64,000 nt of DNA, from NCBI RefSeq assembly GCF_050948175.1, contig NW_027490091.1, positions 2,232,001 to 2,296,000 on the forward strand, in the 5' to 3' direction. The notes under the pieces were generated by a model that had not been told where the DNA came from, did no database searches, and saw only the letters and a list, made by a program, of their open reading frames with translations. The position numbers and the translations under genes were made by a program. This DNA is from Xylocopa sonorina (lineage: Eukaryota > Arthropoda > Insecta > Hymenoptera > Apidae). Positions within the stretch are counted from its first letter, which is position 1, and each line of letters opens with the position of its first letter. Below, in pieces: positions 51,486 to 64,000 of this stretch.

Positions 51486-54400
51486 TGCCTAGCAAGGAAG
51501 TGTCGCATTTACATACTTTTGAAATGAATACGAAATATTCGTAACACTGCATAATGAATATTATATCTTATCATGAAACATAAAAATGAGATGCGACATC
51601 GCGATTTAAGAAGCTTTGGAACTCTATTGCTTCGATACGTAGACATCTGCAAACGCTACTTCCTAGCAAAGAAGTGTCGCGATTACATTCTATTCAAGTG
51701 AATAGGAGGTATACATAACACTGCACAATGAATATTATATCTTATCATGAAACATAGAAATGAGATGCGATATCGCGATTTAAGATGCATTAGAACACTA
51801 TTTCTTCGATACGGAGACATCTGCATTCGCTATTTCCTAGCAAGGTATTGTCGAATTTACTTTCTTTTGAAGTGAATACGAGGAGTATATAACACTACAC
51901 ATTGAATATTATATCTTATCATGAAACATAGGAATGAGATGCGATATCGCTTTTTGAGAAGGATTAGAACCCTATTGCTTCGATACGTAGACATCTGCCA
52001 ACGCTAGTTCCTAGCAAGGAAGTGTCGCATTTACATTCTTCTGAAGGGAATACGAGGTATACATGACACTTCGCAATGAATATTATATCCTATCATGAAA
52101 CATAGAAATGAGATGCGATATGGCGATTTAAGAAGCATTAGAAATCTATTGGTTCGATACGTAGACATCTGCAAACGCTACTTCCTCGCAAGGAAGTGTC
52201 GCATTTACATTCTTTTGAAGTGAATACGAGGTATACATAACACTCCACAATGAATATTATATATTATCATGAAACATAGTAATGAGTAGCGATATCGCGT
52301 TTTGAGAAGCACTAGAACTCTATTGCTTCGATACGTAGACATCTGCAAACGCTACTTCCTAGCAAGGGAGTGTCGCATTTACATTCTTTTGAATTGTATG
52401 CGAGGAATACATGACACTTGGCAATGAATATTATATATTATCATGAAACATAGTAATGCGAAGCGATATCGCGTATTGAGAAGCATTAGACCTCTAATGC
52501 CACGATACGTAGATATCTGCAAACGCTATTTCCTAGCAAGGAACTGTCGCATTCACATTCATTTGAAATGTATGCGAGGTATACATAACACTCCACAATG
52601 AATATTATATATTAACATGAAACATAGTAATGAGTAGCGATTTCGCGTTTTGAGAAGCATTAGGACTCTAATGCCACGATACGTAGACATCTGCAAACGC
52701 TATTTCCTAGCAAGGAAGTGTCGCATTTACATCCATTTGAAGTACAGACGAGATATACATAACACTGCACAATGAATATTATATCTTATCATGAAACATA
52801 GAAATGAGATGCGATATGACGATTTAAGAAGCATTACAACTCTATTGCTTCGATACGTAGACATCTGCAAACACTACTTCCCAGCAAGGAACTGTCGCAT
52901 TCACATTCGTTTGAATTGTATGCGAGGTATACATGACACTTCGCAATGAATATTATATATTGTCATGAAACATAGAAATGAGATGCGATATCGCGATTTA
53001 AGAAGCGTTAGAACACTATTGCTTCGATACGTAGACATCTGGAAACGCTATTTCCTAGCAAGGAAGTGTCGCATTTACATTCTTATGAAAGGAATACGAG
53101 GTATACATGACACTTCGCAATGAATATTATATCTTATCTTGAAACATAGAAATGTGATGTAATATGGCGATTTAAGAAGCATTAGAACACTATTGCTTCG
53201 ATACGTAGACATCTGCAAACGCTACTTCCTAGCATGGAAGTGTCGCATTTACATTCTTTTGAAGTGAATACGAGGTATACATAACACTCCACAATGAACA
53301 TTATATATTATCATGAATCGTAGTAATGAGTAGCGATATCGCTTTTTGAGAAGCATTAGATCTCTATTGCTTCGATACGTAGACATCTGCAAACGCTACT
53401 TCCTAGCAAGGAAGTGTCGCATTTACATTCTTTTGTAAGGAATACGAGGTATTCATGACACTTGGCAATGAATATTATATATTATCATGAAACATAGTAA
53501 TGCGAAGCGATATCGCGTATTGAGAAGCATTGGACCTCTAGTGCCACGATACGTAGACATCTGCAAACGAAATTTCCCAGGTGGGAAGTGTCGCATTTAC
53601 ATTCATTTGCAGTATAGACGAGATATACATGACACTGCACAATGAATATTATATCTTATCATGAAACATAGAAATGAGATGCGATATGGCGATTTAAGAA
53701 GCATTAGAAATCTATTGGTTCGATACGTAGACATCTGCAAACGCTACTTCCTAGCAAGGAAGTTTAGCATTTACATTCTTTTGAAGTGAATACGAGGTAA
53801 GCATAACACTGCACAATGAATATTATATCTTATCATGAAACATAGAAATGAGATGCGATATCGCGACTTAAGAAGCATTAGAACTCTGTTGCTTCGATAC
53901 GAACACATCGGCAATCACTATTTCCTAGCAAGGAACTGTCGCATTCACATTCGTTTAAATTGTATGCGAGGTACACATGAAACTTCGCAATGAATATTAT
54001 ATATTATCATGAAACACAGATATGAGATTCGATATCGCGAATTAGCAAGCTTTAGCAATCTATTGCTTCGATGCGTAGACATCTGCAAACGCTATTTCCT
54101 AGCAAGGAAGTGTCGCATTTACATTGTTTTGAAGTGAATACGAGGTAAGAATAACACTGCACAATGAATATTATATCTTATCATGAAACATAGAAATGAG
54201 ATGCGATATCGCGCTTTAAGAAGAATTAGAACACAATTGCTTCGATACGTAGACATCTGCAAACGCTACTTCCTAGCAAGGAAGTGTCGCATTTACATTC
54301 TTTTGGAACAAATACGAGGTATACATGACACTTCGCAATGAATATTATATTTTAACATGAAGCATAGAAATGAGATGCGACATCGCGTTTTGAGAAGCAT

Positions 54401-54544
54401 TAGAACTCTATTGCTACGATACGTAGATATCTGCAAACGCAACTTCCTAGCAAGGAAGTGTCGCATTTACATTGTTTTGAAAGGAATACGAGGTATACAT
54501 GACACTTCGCAATGAATATTATATCTTATCATGAAACATAGAAA
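51486..54544 (+). repeat. Irregular satellite monomers
   Basis: About 17-18 monomers without a clear higher-order period. 52360-52760 repeats 48110-48500, 53500-53640 repeats 47700-47840, and the last monomers anticipate the 10-monomer HOR that follows: 51510-51740 is nearly the same as 54640-54860. Confidence 0.85.
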
Positions 54545-56282
54545 TGAGATGCGATATGGCGATTTATGAAGCATTAGATGTCTATTGCTTCGATACGTAG
54601 ACATCTGCAAACGCTATTTCCTAGCAAGGAAGTGTCGCATTTACATTCTTTTGAAATGAATACGAAATATTCGTAACACTGCATAATGAATATTATATCT
54701 TATCATGAAACATAAAAATGAGATGCGACATCGCGATTTAAGAAGCTTTGGAACTCTATTGCTTCGATACGTAGACATCTGCAAACGCTACTTCCTAGCA
54801 AAGAAGTGTCGCGTTTACATTCTATTCAAGTGAATAGGAGGTATACATAACACTGCACAATGAATATTATATCTTATCATGAAACATAGAAATGAGATGC
54901 GATATCGCGTTTTGAGAAGCACTAGAACACTATTGCTTCGATACGTAGACATCTGCAAACGCTCTTTCCTAGCAAGGAAGTGTCGCATTTACATTCTTTT
55001 GAAAGGAATACGAGGTATACGTTACACTTCGCAATGAATATTATATCTTATCACGAAACATAGAAATGAGATGCGATATCGCGATTTAAAAAGCATTAGA
55101 ACACTCTTTCTTCGGTACGTAGACATCTGCCAACGCTATTTCCAAGCAAGGTAGTGTCGCATTTACATACTTTTGAAAGGAAAACGAGGTATAAATGACA
55201 CTTCGCAATGATTATTATATCTTATCATGAAACGTAGATATGAGATGCGGTATGACTATTTAAGAAGCATTAGAATACTATTGCTTCGATACGTAGACAT
55301 CTGCAAACGCTATTTCCTTGCAAGGAAGTGTCGCATTTACATTCTTTTCAAGTGAATACGAGGTATACTTAACACTGCACAATGAATATTATATCTTATC
55401 ATGAAACATAGGAATGAGATGCGATATCGCTTTTTGAGAAGCATTAGAACTCTATTGCTTCGATACGTAGATATCTGCAAACGTTATTTCCTAGCAAGGA
55501 AGTGTCGCATTTACATACATTTGAAATATAGACGAGATATACGTAACACTGCACAATGAATATTAAATCTTATCATGAAACACAGAAATGAGATGCGATA
55601 TGGCGATATAAGTAGTATTAGAAGTCTATTGGTTCGATACGTTGACATCTGCAAACGCTACTTCCTAGCAAGGAAGTGTCGCATTCACATTCTTTTGAAA
55701 CGAATACGAGGTATACATGACACTTCGCAATGAATATTATATCTTATCATGAAACATAGAAATGAGATGCGATATGACGATTAAGAAGCATTAGAACTCT
55801 AATGCCACGAAACGTAGACATCTGCAAACGCTATTTCCTAGCAAGGAAGTGTCGCGTTTACATTCATTTGAAGTATAGACGAGATATACATAACACTGCA
55901 CAACGGATATTATATCATATCATGAAACGTAGAAACGAGATGCAATATGGCGATTTAAGACGCCTTATAAGACTATTGGTTCGATCCGTAGACATCTGTA
56001 AACGCTACTTCCTAGCAAGGAAGTGTCGCATTTACATTCTTTTGAAAGGAATATGAGGTGTACATGACACTTCGCAATGAATATTATATCATATCATGAA
56101 ACATAGAAATGAGATGCGGTATGACGATTTAAGAGGCATTAGAACTCTATTGCTTCGATACGTAGACATCTGCAAAACTACTTCCTAGCAAGGGAGTGTT
56201 GCATTTACATTCTTTTGAAAGGAATAGGAGGTATACATGACACTTCGCAATGAATACTATATCTTATCATGAAACGTAGATA
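54545..56282 (+). repeat. 10-monomer higher-order repeat, copy 1 (1738 bp)
   Basis: First of four tandem copies. The period 1738 = 10 x 174 - 2 comes from two 1-bp deletions, tgacgattaagaagc near 55778 and gcaaaactacttcc near 56173, both shared by all copies. By eye it differs from the other copies at 55566 (a, others t) and 55827 (a, others g). Confidence 0.95.
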
Positions 56283-58020
56283 TGAGATGCGATATGGCGA
56301 TTTATGAAGCATTAGATGTCTATTGCTTCGATACGTAGACATCTGCAAACGCTATTTCCTAGCAAGGAAGTGTCGCATTTACATTCTTTTGAAATGAATA
56401 CGAAATATTCGTAACACTGCATAATGAATATTATATCTTATCATGAAACATAAAAATGAGATGCGACATCGCGATTTAAGAAGCTTTGGAACTCTATTGC
56501 TTCGATACGTAGACATCTGCAAACGCTACTTCCTAGCAAAGAAGTGTCGCGTTTACATTCTATTCAAGTGAATAGGAGGTATACATAACACTGCACAATG
56601 AATATTATATCTTATCATGAAACATAGAAATGAGATGCGATATCGCGTTTTGAGAAGCACTAGAACACTATTGCTTCGATACGTAGACATCTGCAAACGC
56701 TCTTTCCTAGCAAGGAAGTGTCGCATTTACATTCTTTTGAAAGGAATACGAGGTATACGTTACACTTCGCAATGAATATTATATCTTATCACGAAACATA
56801 GAAATGAGATGCGATATCGCGATTTAAAAAGCATTAGAACACTCTTTCTTCGGTACGTAGACATCTGCCAACGCTATTTCCAAGCAAGGTAGTGTCGCAT
56901 TTACATACTTTTGAAAGGAAAACGAGGTATAAATGACACTTCGCAATGATTATTATATCTTATCATGAAACGTAGATATGAGATGCGGTATGACTATTTA
57001 AGAAGCATTAGAATACTATTGCTTCGATACGTAGACATCTGCAAACGCTATTTCCTTGCAAGGAAGTGTCGCATTTACATTCTTTTCAAGTGAATACGAG
57101 GTATACTTAACACTGCACAATGAATATTATATCTTATCATGAAACATAGGAATGAGATGCGATATCGCTTCTTGAGAAGCATTAGAACTCTATTGCTTCG
57201 ATACGTAGATATCTGCAAACGTTATTTCCTAGCAAGGAAGTGTCGCATTTACATACATTTGAAATATAGACGAGATATACGTAACACTGCACAATGAATA
57301 TTATATCTTATCATGAAACACAGAAATGAGATGCGATATGGCGATATAAGTAGTATTAGAAGTCTATTGGTTCGATACGTTGACATCTGCAAACGCTACT
57401 TCCTAGCAAGGAAGTGTCGCATTCACATTCTTTTGAAACGAATACGAGGTATACATGACACTTCGCAATGAATATTATATCTTATCATGAAACATAGAAA
57501 TGAGATGCGATATGACGATTAAGAAGCATTAGAACTCTAATGCCACGAAACGTAGACATCTGCAGACGCTATTTCCTAGCAAGGAAGTGTCGCGTTTACA
57601 TTCATTTGAAGTATAGACGAGATATACATAACACTGCACAACGGATATTATATCATATCATGAAACGTAGAAACGAGATGCAATATGGCGATTTAAGACG
57701 CCTTATAAGACTATTGGTTCGATCCGTAGACATCTGTAAACGCTACTTCCTAGCAAGGAAGTGTCGCATTTACATTCTTTTGAAAGGAATATGAGGTGTA
57801 CATGACACTTCGCAATGAATATTATATCATATCATGAAACATAGAAATGAGATGCGGTATGACGATTTAAGAGGCATTAGAACTCTATTGCTTCGATACG
57901 TAGACATCTGCAAAACTACTTCCTAGCAAGGGAGTGTTGCATTTACATTCTTTTGAAAGGAATAGGAGGTATACATGACACTTCGCAATGAATACTATAT
58001 CTTATCATGAAACGTAGATA
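56283..58020 (+). repeat. 10-monomer higher-order repeat, copy 2 (1738 bp)
   Basis: Identical to copies 3 and 4 as far as I can see, except for c at 57171 (cttcttgag where the others read ctttttgag). Confidence 0.95.
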
Positions 58021-59758
58021 TGAGATGCGATATGGCGATTTATGAAGCATTAGATGTCTATTGCTTCGATACGTAGACATCTGCAAACGCTATTTCCTAG
58101 CAAGGAAGTGTCGCATTTACATTCTTTTGAAATGAATACGAAATATTCGTAACACTGCATAATGAATATTATATCTTATCATGAAACATAAAAATGAGAT
58201 GCGACATCGCGATTTAAGAAGCTTTGGAACTCTATTGCTTCGATACGTAGACATCTGCAAACGCTACTTCCTAGCAAAGAAGTGTCGCGTTTACATTCTA
58301 TTCAAGTGAATAGGAGGTATACATAACACTGCACAATGAATATTATATCTTATCATGAAACATAGAAATGAGATGCGATATCGCGTTTTGAGAAGCACTA
58401 GAACACTATTGCTTCGATACGTAGACATCTGCAAACGCTCTTTCCTAGCAAGGAAGTGTCGCATTTACATTCTTTTGAAAGGAATACGAGGTATACGTTA
58501 CACTTCGCAATGAATATTATATCTTATCACGAAACATAGAAATGAGATGCGATATCGCGATTTAAAAAGCATTAGAACACTCTTTCTTCGGTACGTAGAC
58601 ATCTGCCAACGCTATTTCCAAGCAAGGTAGTGTCGCATTTACATACTTTTGAAAGGAAAACGAGGTATAAATGACACTTCGCAATGATTATTATATCTTA
58701 TCATGAAACGTAGATATGAGATGCGGTATGACTATTTAAGAAGCATTAGAATACTATTGCTTCGATACGTAGACATCTGCAAACGCTATTTCCTTGCAAG
58801 GAAGTGTCGCATTTACATTCTTTTCAAGTGAATACGAGGTATACTTAACACTGCACAATGAATATTATATCTTATCATGAAACATAGGAATGAGATGCGA
58901 TATCGCTTTTTGAGAAGCATTAGAACTCTATTGCTTCGATACGTAGATATCTGCAAACGTTATTTCCTAGCAAGGAAGTGTCGCATTTACATACATTTGA
59001 AATATAGACGAGATATACGTAACACTGCACAATGAATATTATATCTTATCATGAAACACAGAAATGAGATGCGATATGGCGATATAAGTAGTATTAGAAG
59101 TCTATTGGTTCGATACGTTGACATCTGCAAACGCTACTTCCTAGCAAGGAAGTGTCGCATTCACATTCTTTTGAAACGAATACGAGGTATACATGACACT
59201 TCGCAATGAATATTATATCTTATCATGAAACATAGAAATGAGATGCGATATGACGATTAAGAAGCATTAGAACTCTAATGCCACGAAACGTAGACATCTG
59301 CAGACGCTATTTCCTAGCAAGGAAGTGTCGCGTTTACATTCATTTGAAGTATAGACGAGATATACATAACACTGCACAACGGATATTATATCATATCATG
59401 AAACGTAGAAACGAGATGCAATATGGCGATTTAAGACGCCTTATAAGACTATTGGTTCGATCCGTAGACATCTGTAAACGCTACTTCCTAGCAAGGAAGT
59501 GTCGCATTTACATTCTTTTGAAAGGAATATGAGGTGTACATGACACTTCGCAATGAATATTATATCATATCATGAAACATAGAAATGAGATGCGGTATGA
59601 CGATTTAAGAGGCATTAGAACTCTATTGCTTCGATACGTAGACATCTGCAAAACTACTTCCTAGCAAGGGAGTGTTGCATTTACATTCTTTTGAAAGGAA
59701 TAGGAGGTATACATGACACTTCGCAATGAATACTATATCTTATCATGAAACGTAGATA
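58021..59758 (+). repeat. 10-monomer higher-order repeat, copy 3 (1738 bp)
   Basis: No private difference seen by eye. The landmark atgccacgaaacgtagac lies at 59278, exactly 1738 from its partners at 57540 and 61016. Confidence 0.95.
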
Positions 59759-61496
59759 TGAGATGCGATATGGCGATTTATGAAGCATTAGATGTCTATT
59801 GCTTCGATACGTAGACATCTGCAAACGCTATTTCCTAGCAAGGAAGTGTCGCATTTACATTCTTTTGAAATGAATACGAAATATTCGTAACACTGCATAA
59901 TGAATATTATATCTTATCATGAAACATAAAAATGAGATGCGACATCGCGATTTAAGAAGCTTTGGAACTCTATTGCTTCGATACGTAGACATCTGCAAAC
60001 GCTACTTCCTAGCAAAGAAGTGTCGCGTTTACATTCTATTCAAGTGAATAGGAGGTATACATAACACTGCACAATGAATATTATATCTTATCATGAAACA
60101 TAGAAATGAGATGCGATATCGCGTTTTGAGAAGCACTAGAACACTATTGCTTCGATACGTAGACATCTGCAAACGCTCTTTCCTAGCAAGGAAGTGTCGC
60201 ATTTACATTCTTTTGAAAGGAATACGAGGTATACGTTACACTTCGCAATGAATATTATATCTTATCACGAAACATAGAAATGAGATGCGATATCGCGATT
60301 TAAAAAGCATTAGAACACTCTTTCTTCGGTACGTAGACATCTGCCAACGCTATTTCCAAGCAAGGTAGTGTCGCATTTACATACTTTTGAAAGGAAAACG
60401 AGGTATAAATGACACTTCGCAATGATTATTATATCTTATCATGAAACGTAGATATGAGATGCGGTATGACTATTTAAGAAGCATTAGAATACTATTGCTT
60501 CGATACGTAGACATCTGCAAACGCTATTTCCTTGCAAGGAAGTGTCGCATTTACATTCTTTTCAAGTGAATACGAGGTATACTTAACACTGCACAATGAA
60601 TATTATATCTTATCATGAAACATAGGAATGAGATGCGATATCGCTTTTTGAGAAGCATTAGAACTCTATTGCTTCGATACGTAGATATCTGCAAACGTTA
60701 TTTCCTAGCAAGGAAGTGTCGCATTTACATACATTTGAAATATAGACGAGATATACGTAACACTGCACAATGAATATTATATCTTATCATGAAACACAGA
60801 AATGAGATGCGATATGGCGATATAAGTAGTATTAGAAGTCTATTGGTTCGATACGTTGACATCTGCAAACGCTACTTCCTAGCAAGGAAGTGTCGCATTC
60901 ACATTCTTTTGAAACGAATACGAGGTATACATGACACTTCGCAATGAATATTATATCTTATCATGAAACATAGAAATGAGATGCGATATGACGATTAAGA
61001 AGCATTAGAACTCTAATGCCACGAAACGTAGACATCTGCAGACGCTATTTCCTAGCAAGGAAGTGTCGCGTTTACATTCATTTGAAGTATAGACGAGATA
61101 TACATAACACTGCACAACGGATATTATATCATATCATGAAACGTAGAAACGAGATGCAATATGGCGATTTAAGACGCCTTATAAGACTATTGGTTCGATC
61201 CGTAGACATCTGTAAACGCTACTTCCTAGCAAGGAAGTGTCGCATTTACATTCTTTTGAAAGGAATATGAGGTGTACATGACACTTCGCAATGAATATTA
61301 TATCATATCATGAAACATAGAAATGAGATGCGGTATGACGATTTAAGAGGCATTAGAACTCTATTGCTTCGATACGTAGACATCTGCAAAACTACTTCCT
61401 AGCAAGGGAGTGTTGCATTTACATTCTTTTGAAAGGAATAGGAGGTATACATGACACTTCGCAATGAATACTATATCTTATCATGAAACGTAGATA
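59759..61496 (+). repeat. 10-monomer higher-order repeat, copy 4 (1738 bp)
   Basis: Last copy. Homology with the start of a further copy ends just after 61500, where atatgacgatttaagaagc replaces atatggcgatttatgaagc. No private difference seen by eye. Confidence 0.95.
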
Positions 61497-64000
61497 TGAG
61501 ATGCGATATGACGATTTAAGAAGCATTAGAAAACTATTGCTTCGATACGTAGACATCTTTAAACGCTACTTCCTAGCAAGGAAGTGTCGCATTTACACTC
61601 CTTTCAAGTGAATACGAGGAGTACATATCACTTCCCAATGAATATTATATCTTATCATGAAACATGGAAACGAGATGTTTTATCGCGCTTCAAGAAGCAT
61701 TAGAACTCTATTTCTTCAATACGAAGACAATTGCAAACCCTACTTCCAAGCAAGGAAGTCTCGCACTTTCATTCATTTCAAGTGTATACGAGATATGCGT
61801 AACACTTCGCAATGAGTTTTATATCTTATAATGAAACATAGTAATGAGCTGCGATCTCGCGTTTCTAGAAGCACTAGAACTCCATTGCTTCGATGCATAG
61901 ACATCTGAAAATGCTATTTCCTAGCAAGGAAGTGTCGCATTTACTGTCATTTGAAGTGTAGACGAGATATACATAGCGCCTCGTAATGAATATTATATTT
62001 AATCATGAAACATAGAAATGAGATGCGATATGGCGATTTAAGAAGCATTAGAACTCTATTGCTTCGATACGTAGACATCTGCAAACGCTACTTCCTAGCA
62101 ACGAAGTGTCGCATTTACATTCATTTGAAGTGTCTGCTAGGTATACATGACACTTCACAGTGAATATTATATATTATCATGAAACATAGAAATGAGATGC
62201 GATATGGCGATTTAAGAAGCATTAGAACTCTATTGCTTCGATACGTAGACATCGGCAAACGCTATATCCTAGCAAGGAAGTGTCGCATTTACATCCATTT
62301 GAAGTATAGACGAGATATACATAACACTGCACAATGAATATTATATCTTATCATGAAACATAGAAGTGAGATGCGATATGGCGATTTAAGAAGCATTAGA
62401 ACTCTATTGCTTCGATACGTAGACATCTGCAAACGCTACTTCCTAGCAAGGAAGCGTCGCATGTACATTCTTTTGAAAGGAGTACGAGGTGTACATGACA
62501 CTTCGCAATGAATATTATATCTTATCATGAAACATAGAAATGACGTGCGATATCGCGTTTTGAGAAGCATTAGACCTCTAATGCCACGATACGTAGACAT
62601 CTGCAAACGCTATTTCCTAGCAAGGAAGAGTCGCATTTATATTCATTTGAAGTATAGACGAGATATACGTAACACTGCACGATGAATATTATATATTATC
62701 ATGAAACAAGGTAATGAGTAGCGATATCGCATTTTGAGAAGCATTAGAACTCTAATGCCACGATACGTAGACAACTGGAAACGCTATTTCCTAGCAAGGA
62801 AGTGTCGCATTTGCATCCATTTGAAGTATAGTCGAGATATACATAACACTGCACAATGAAAATTATATCTTATCGTGAAACAAAGAAATGAGATGCGATA
62901 TCGCGCTTTAAGAAGCATTAGAACTCTATTGCTTCGATACGTAGACATCTGCAAAAGCTACTTCCTAGCAAGGAAGTGTCGCATTTACATTCTTTTGAAT
63001 GGAATACGAGGTATACATGACACTTCGCAATGAATATTATATCTTATCATGAAACATAGAAATGAGATGCGATATGCCGATTTAAGAAGCATTAGAGCGC
63101 TATTGCTTCGATACGTAGACATCTGCAAACGCTACATCCTGGCAAGGAAGTGTCGCATTTACATTCTTTTGAAAGGAATACGAGGTATACATGACACTTA
63201 GCAATGAATATTATATCTTATCATGAAACATAGAAACGAGATGCGATATGACGATTTAAGAAGCATTAGAACTCTATTGCTTCGATACGTAGACATCTGC
63301 AAACGCTACTTCCTAGCAAGGAAGTGTCGTATTTACATTCTTTTGAAGTGAATACGAGGTATTCATAACACTGCACAGTGAATATTATATCTCATCATGA
63401 AACAAAGAAATGAGATGCGATATGGCGATTTATGAAGCGTTAAATGTCTATTGCTTCGATACGTAGACATCTGCCGACGCTATTTCCTAGCAAGGAAGTG
63501 TCGTATTTACAATCATTTGAAGTGTAAGCGAAGTATACATGACACTTCGCAGTGAATATTATATATTATCATGAAACATAGAAATGAGAAGCGATATGGC
63601 GATTTAAGAGGTATTAGATACATATTGCTTCGATACGTAGACATCTGCAAACGCTATTTCCTAGCAAGGAAGTGTCGCATTTACATTCTTTTGAAGTGAA
63701 TACGAGGTATACATAACACTTCGCAAAGAATATTATATCTTATCATGAAACACAGAAATGAGATGCGATATGGCGATTTATGAAGCATTATATGTCTATT
63801 GCTTCGATACGTAGACATCTGCCAACGCTATTTCCAAGCAAGGAAGTGTCGCATTTACATTCTTTTGAAGTGAATGCGAAATATTCATAACACTGCACAA
63901 TGAATATTATATCTTATCATGAAACATAAAGATGAGATGCGGTATGACGATTTAAGAAGCAGTAGAACTCTATTGCTTCGATACGTAGACATCTGCAAAC
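61497..64000 (+). repeat. Irregular satellite monomers to the window end
   Basis: About 14 monomers. Those at about 61600-61990 are noticeably more divergent (for example atgttttatcgcgcttcaag near 61676 and atcgcgtttctagaagcac near 61860) than those from 62000 on, which are close to consensus. The last monomer is cut by the window edge in the core. Confidence 0.88.

Larger units (their letters stand above)
42035..64000 (+). repeat. 174-bp satellite array, right block
   Basis: About 126 monomers of the standard 174-bp family, same orientation and same core as the left block, running off the right end of the window. It contains three local HORs (42421-45700, 48580-51485, 54545-61496) separated by irregular monomers. 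Segments of 0.4-0.5 kb are nearly the same as parts of the left block. Confidence 0.96.

Noticed and set aside
1..64000. Telomeric repeats (TTAGG or TTAGGG)
   Set aside because: No run of either repeat is visible in the parts I read. The cttagcga units at 39780-39845 are a different 11-bp repeat.

Overview
The window is almost entirely satellite DNA from a eukaryotic genome, and I find no protein-coding gene I would defend. A 174-bp, AT-rich monomer (about 35% GC in a consensus I tallied by eye) is repeated head-to-tail on one strand, roughly 350 times, in two blocks: about 1-39097 and about 41340-64000. Both blocks run in the same direction. The most conserved part is a core of about 60 bp that begins cgatacgtagacatctgc, runs through a small dyad (TTCCT-agca-AGGAA) and ends near gtcgcatttacattc. 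The organism cannot be identified from this sequence. A nucleosome-length satellite with higher-order repeats, an embedded LTR-like insertion and no CpG depletion fits an animal with little DNA methylation, such as an insect; a bee, wasp or ant is only a guess. A centromeric or other heterochromatic location is inference.

The satellite is a patchwork of different higher-order repeats (HORs). From left to right: a 22-monomer unit (3828 bp; 1-6411, second copy partial) that overlaps a 26-monomer unit (4496 bp; two tandem copies, 4564-13555); irregular monomers with scattered pieces of those HORs (13556-19797); a 14-monomer unit of 2435 bp (two copies, 19798-24667) that passes into a 7-monomer unit of 1218 bp (about three copies, 23880-27452); and a long irregular mosaic to 39097 with short dispersed duplications. 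Right of the island: a 1908-bp duplication (42421-45700) whose second copy lacks exactly two monomers; an irregular part; an 11-monomer unit (1858 bp, 48580-51485) marked by a 118-bp short monomer; another irregular part; four nearly identical copies of a 10-monomer unit (1738 bp each, 54545-61496); and irregular monomers to the end.

The only non-satellite DNA is a 2.2-kb island (39098-about 41340). Its left part (39098-40443) starts TGTGACG and ends CGTCACA, has a TATA box, short tandem repeats and a tRNA-primer-site-like motif, and looks like a solo or remnant LTR. Its right part is AT-rich DNA I do not recognise. It is followed by four strongly diverged satellite monomers with a 179-bp period instead of 174, probably an older subfamily at the array edge. 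Segments of about 0.4-0.5 kb are nearly the same on both sides of the island, so the two blocks have exchanged sequence or were once one array.

The short ORFs in the satellite arise because 174 is 58 x 3, so an open monomer stays open into the next one. I treat them as by-products of the repeat, not genes.
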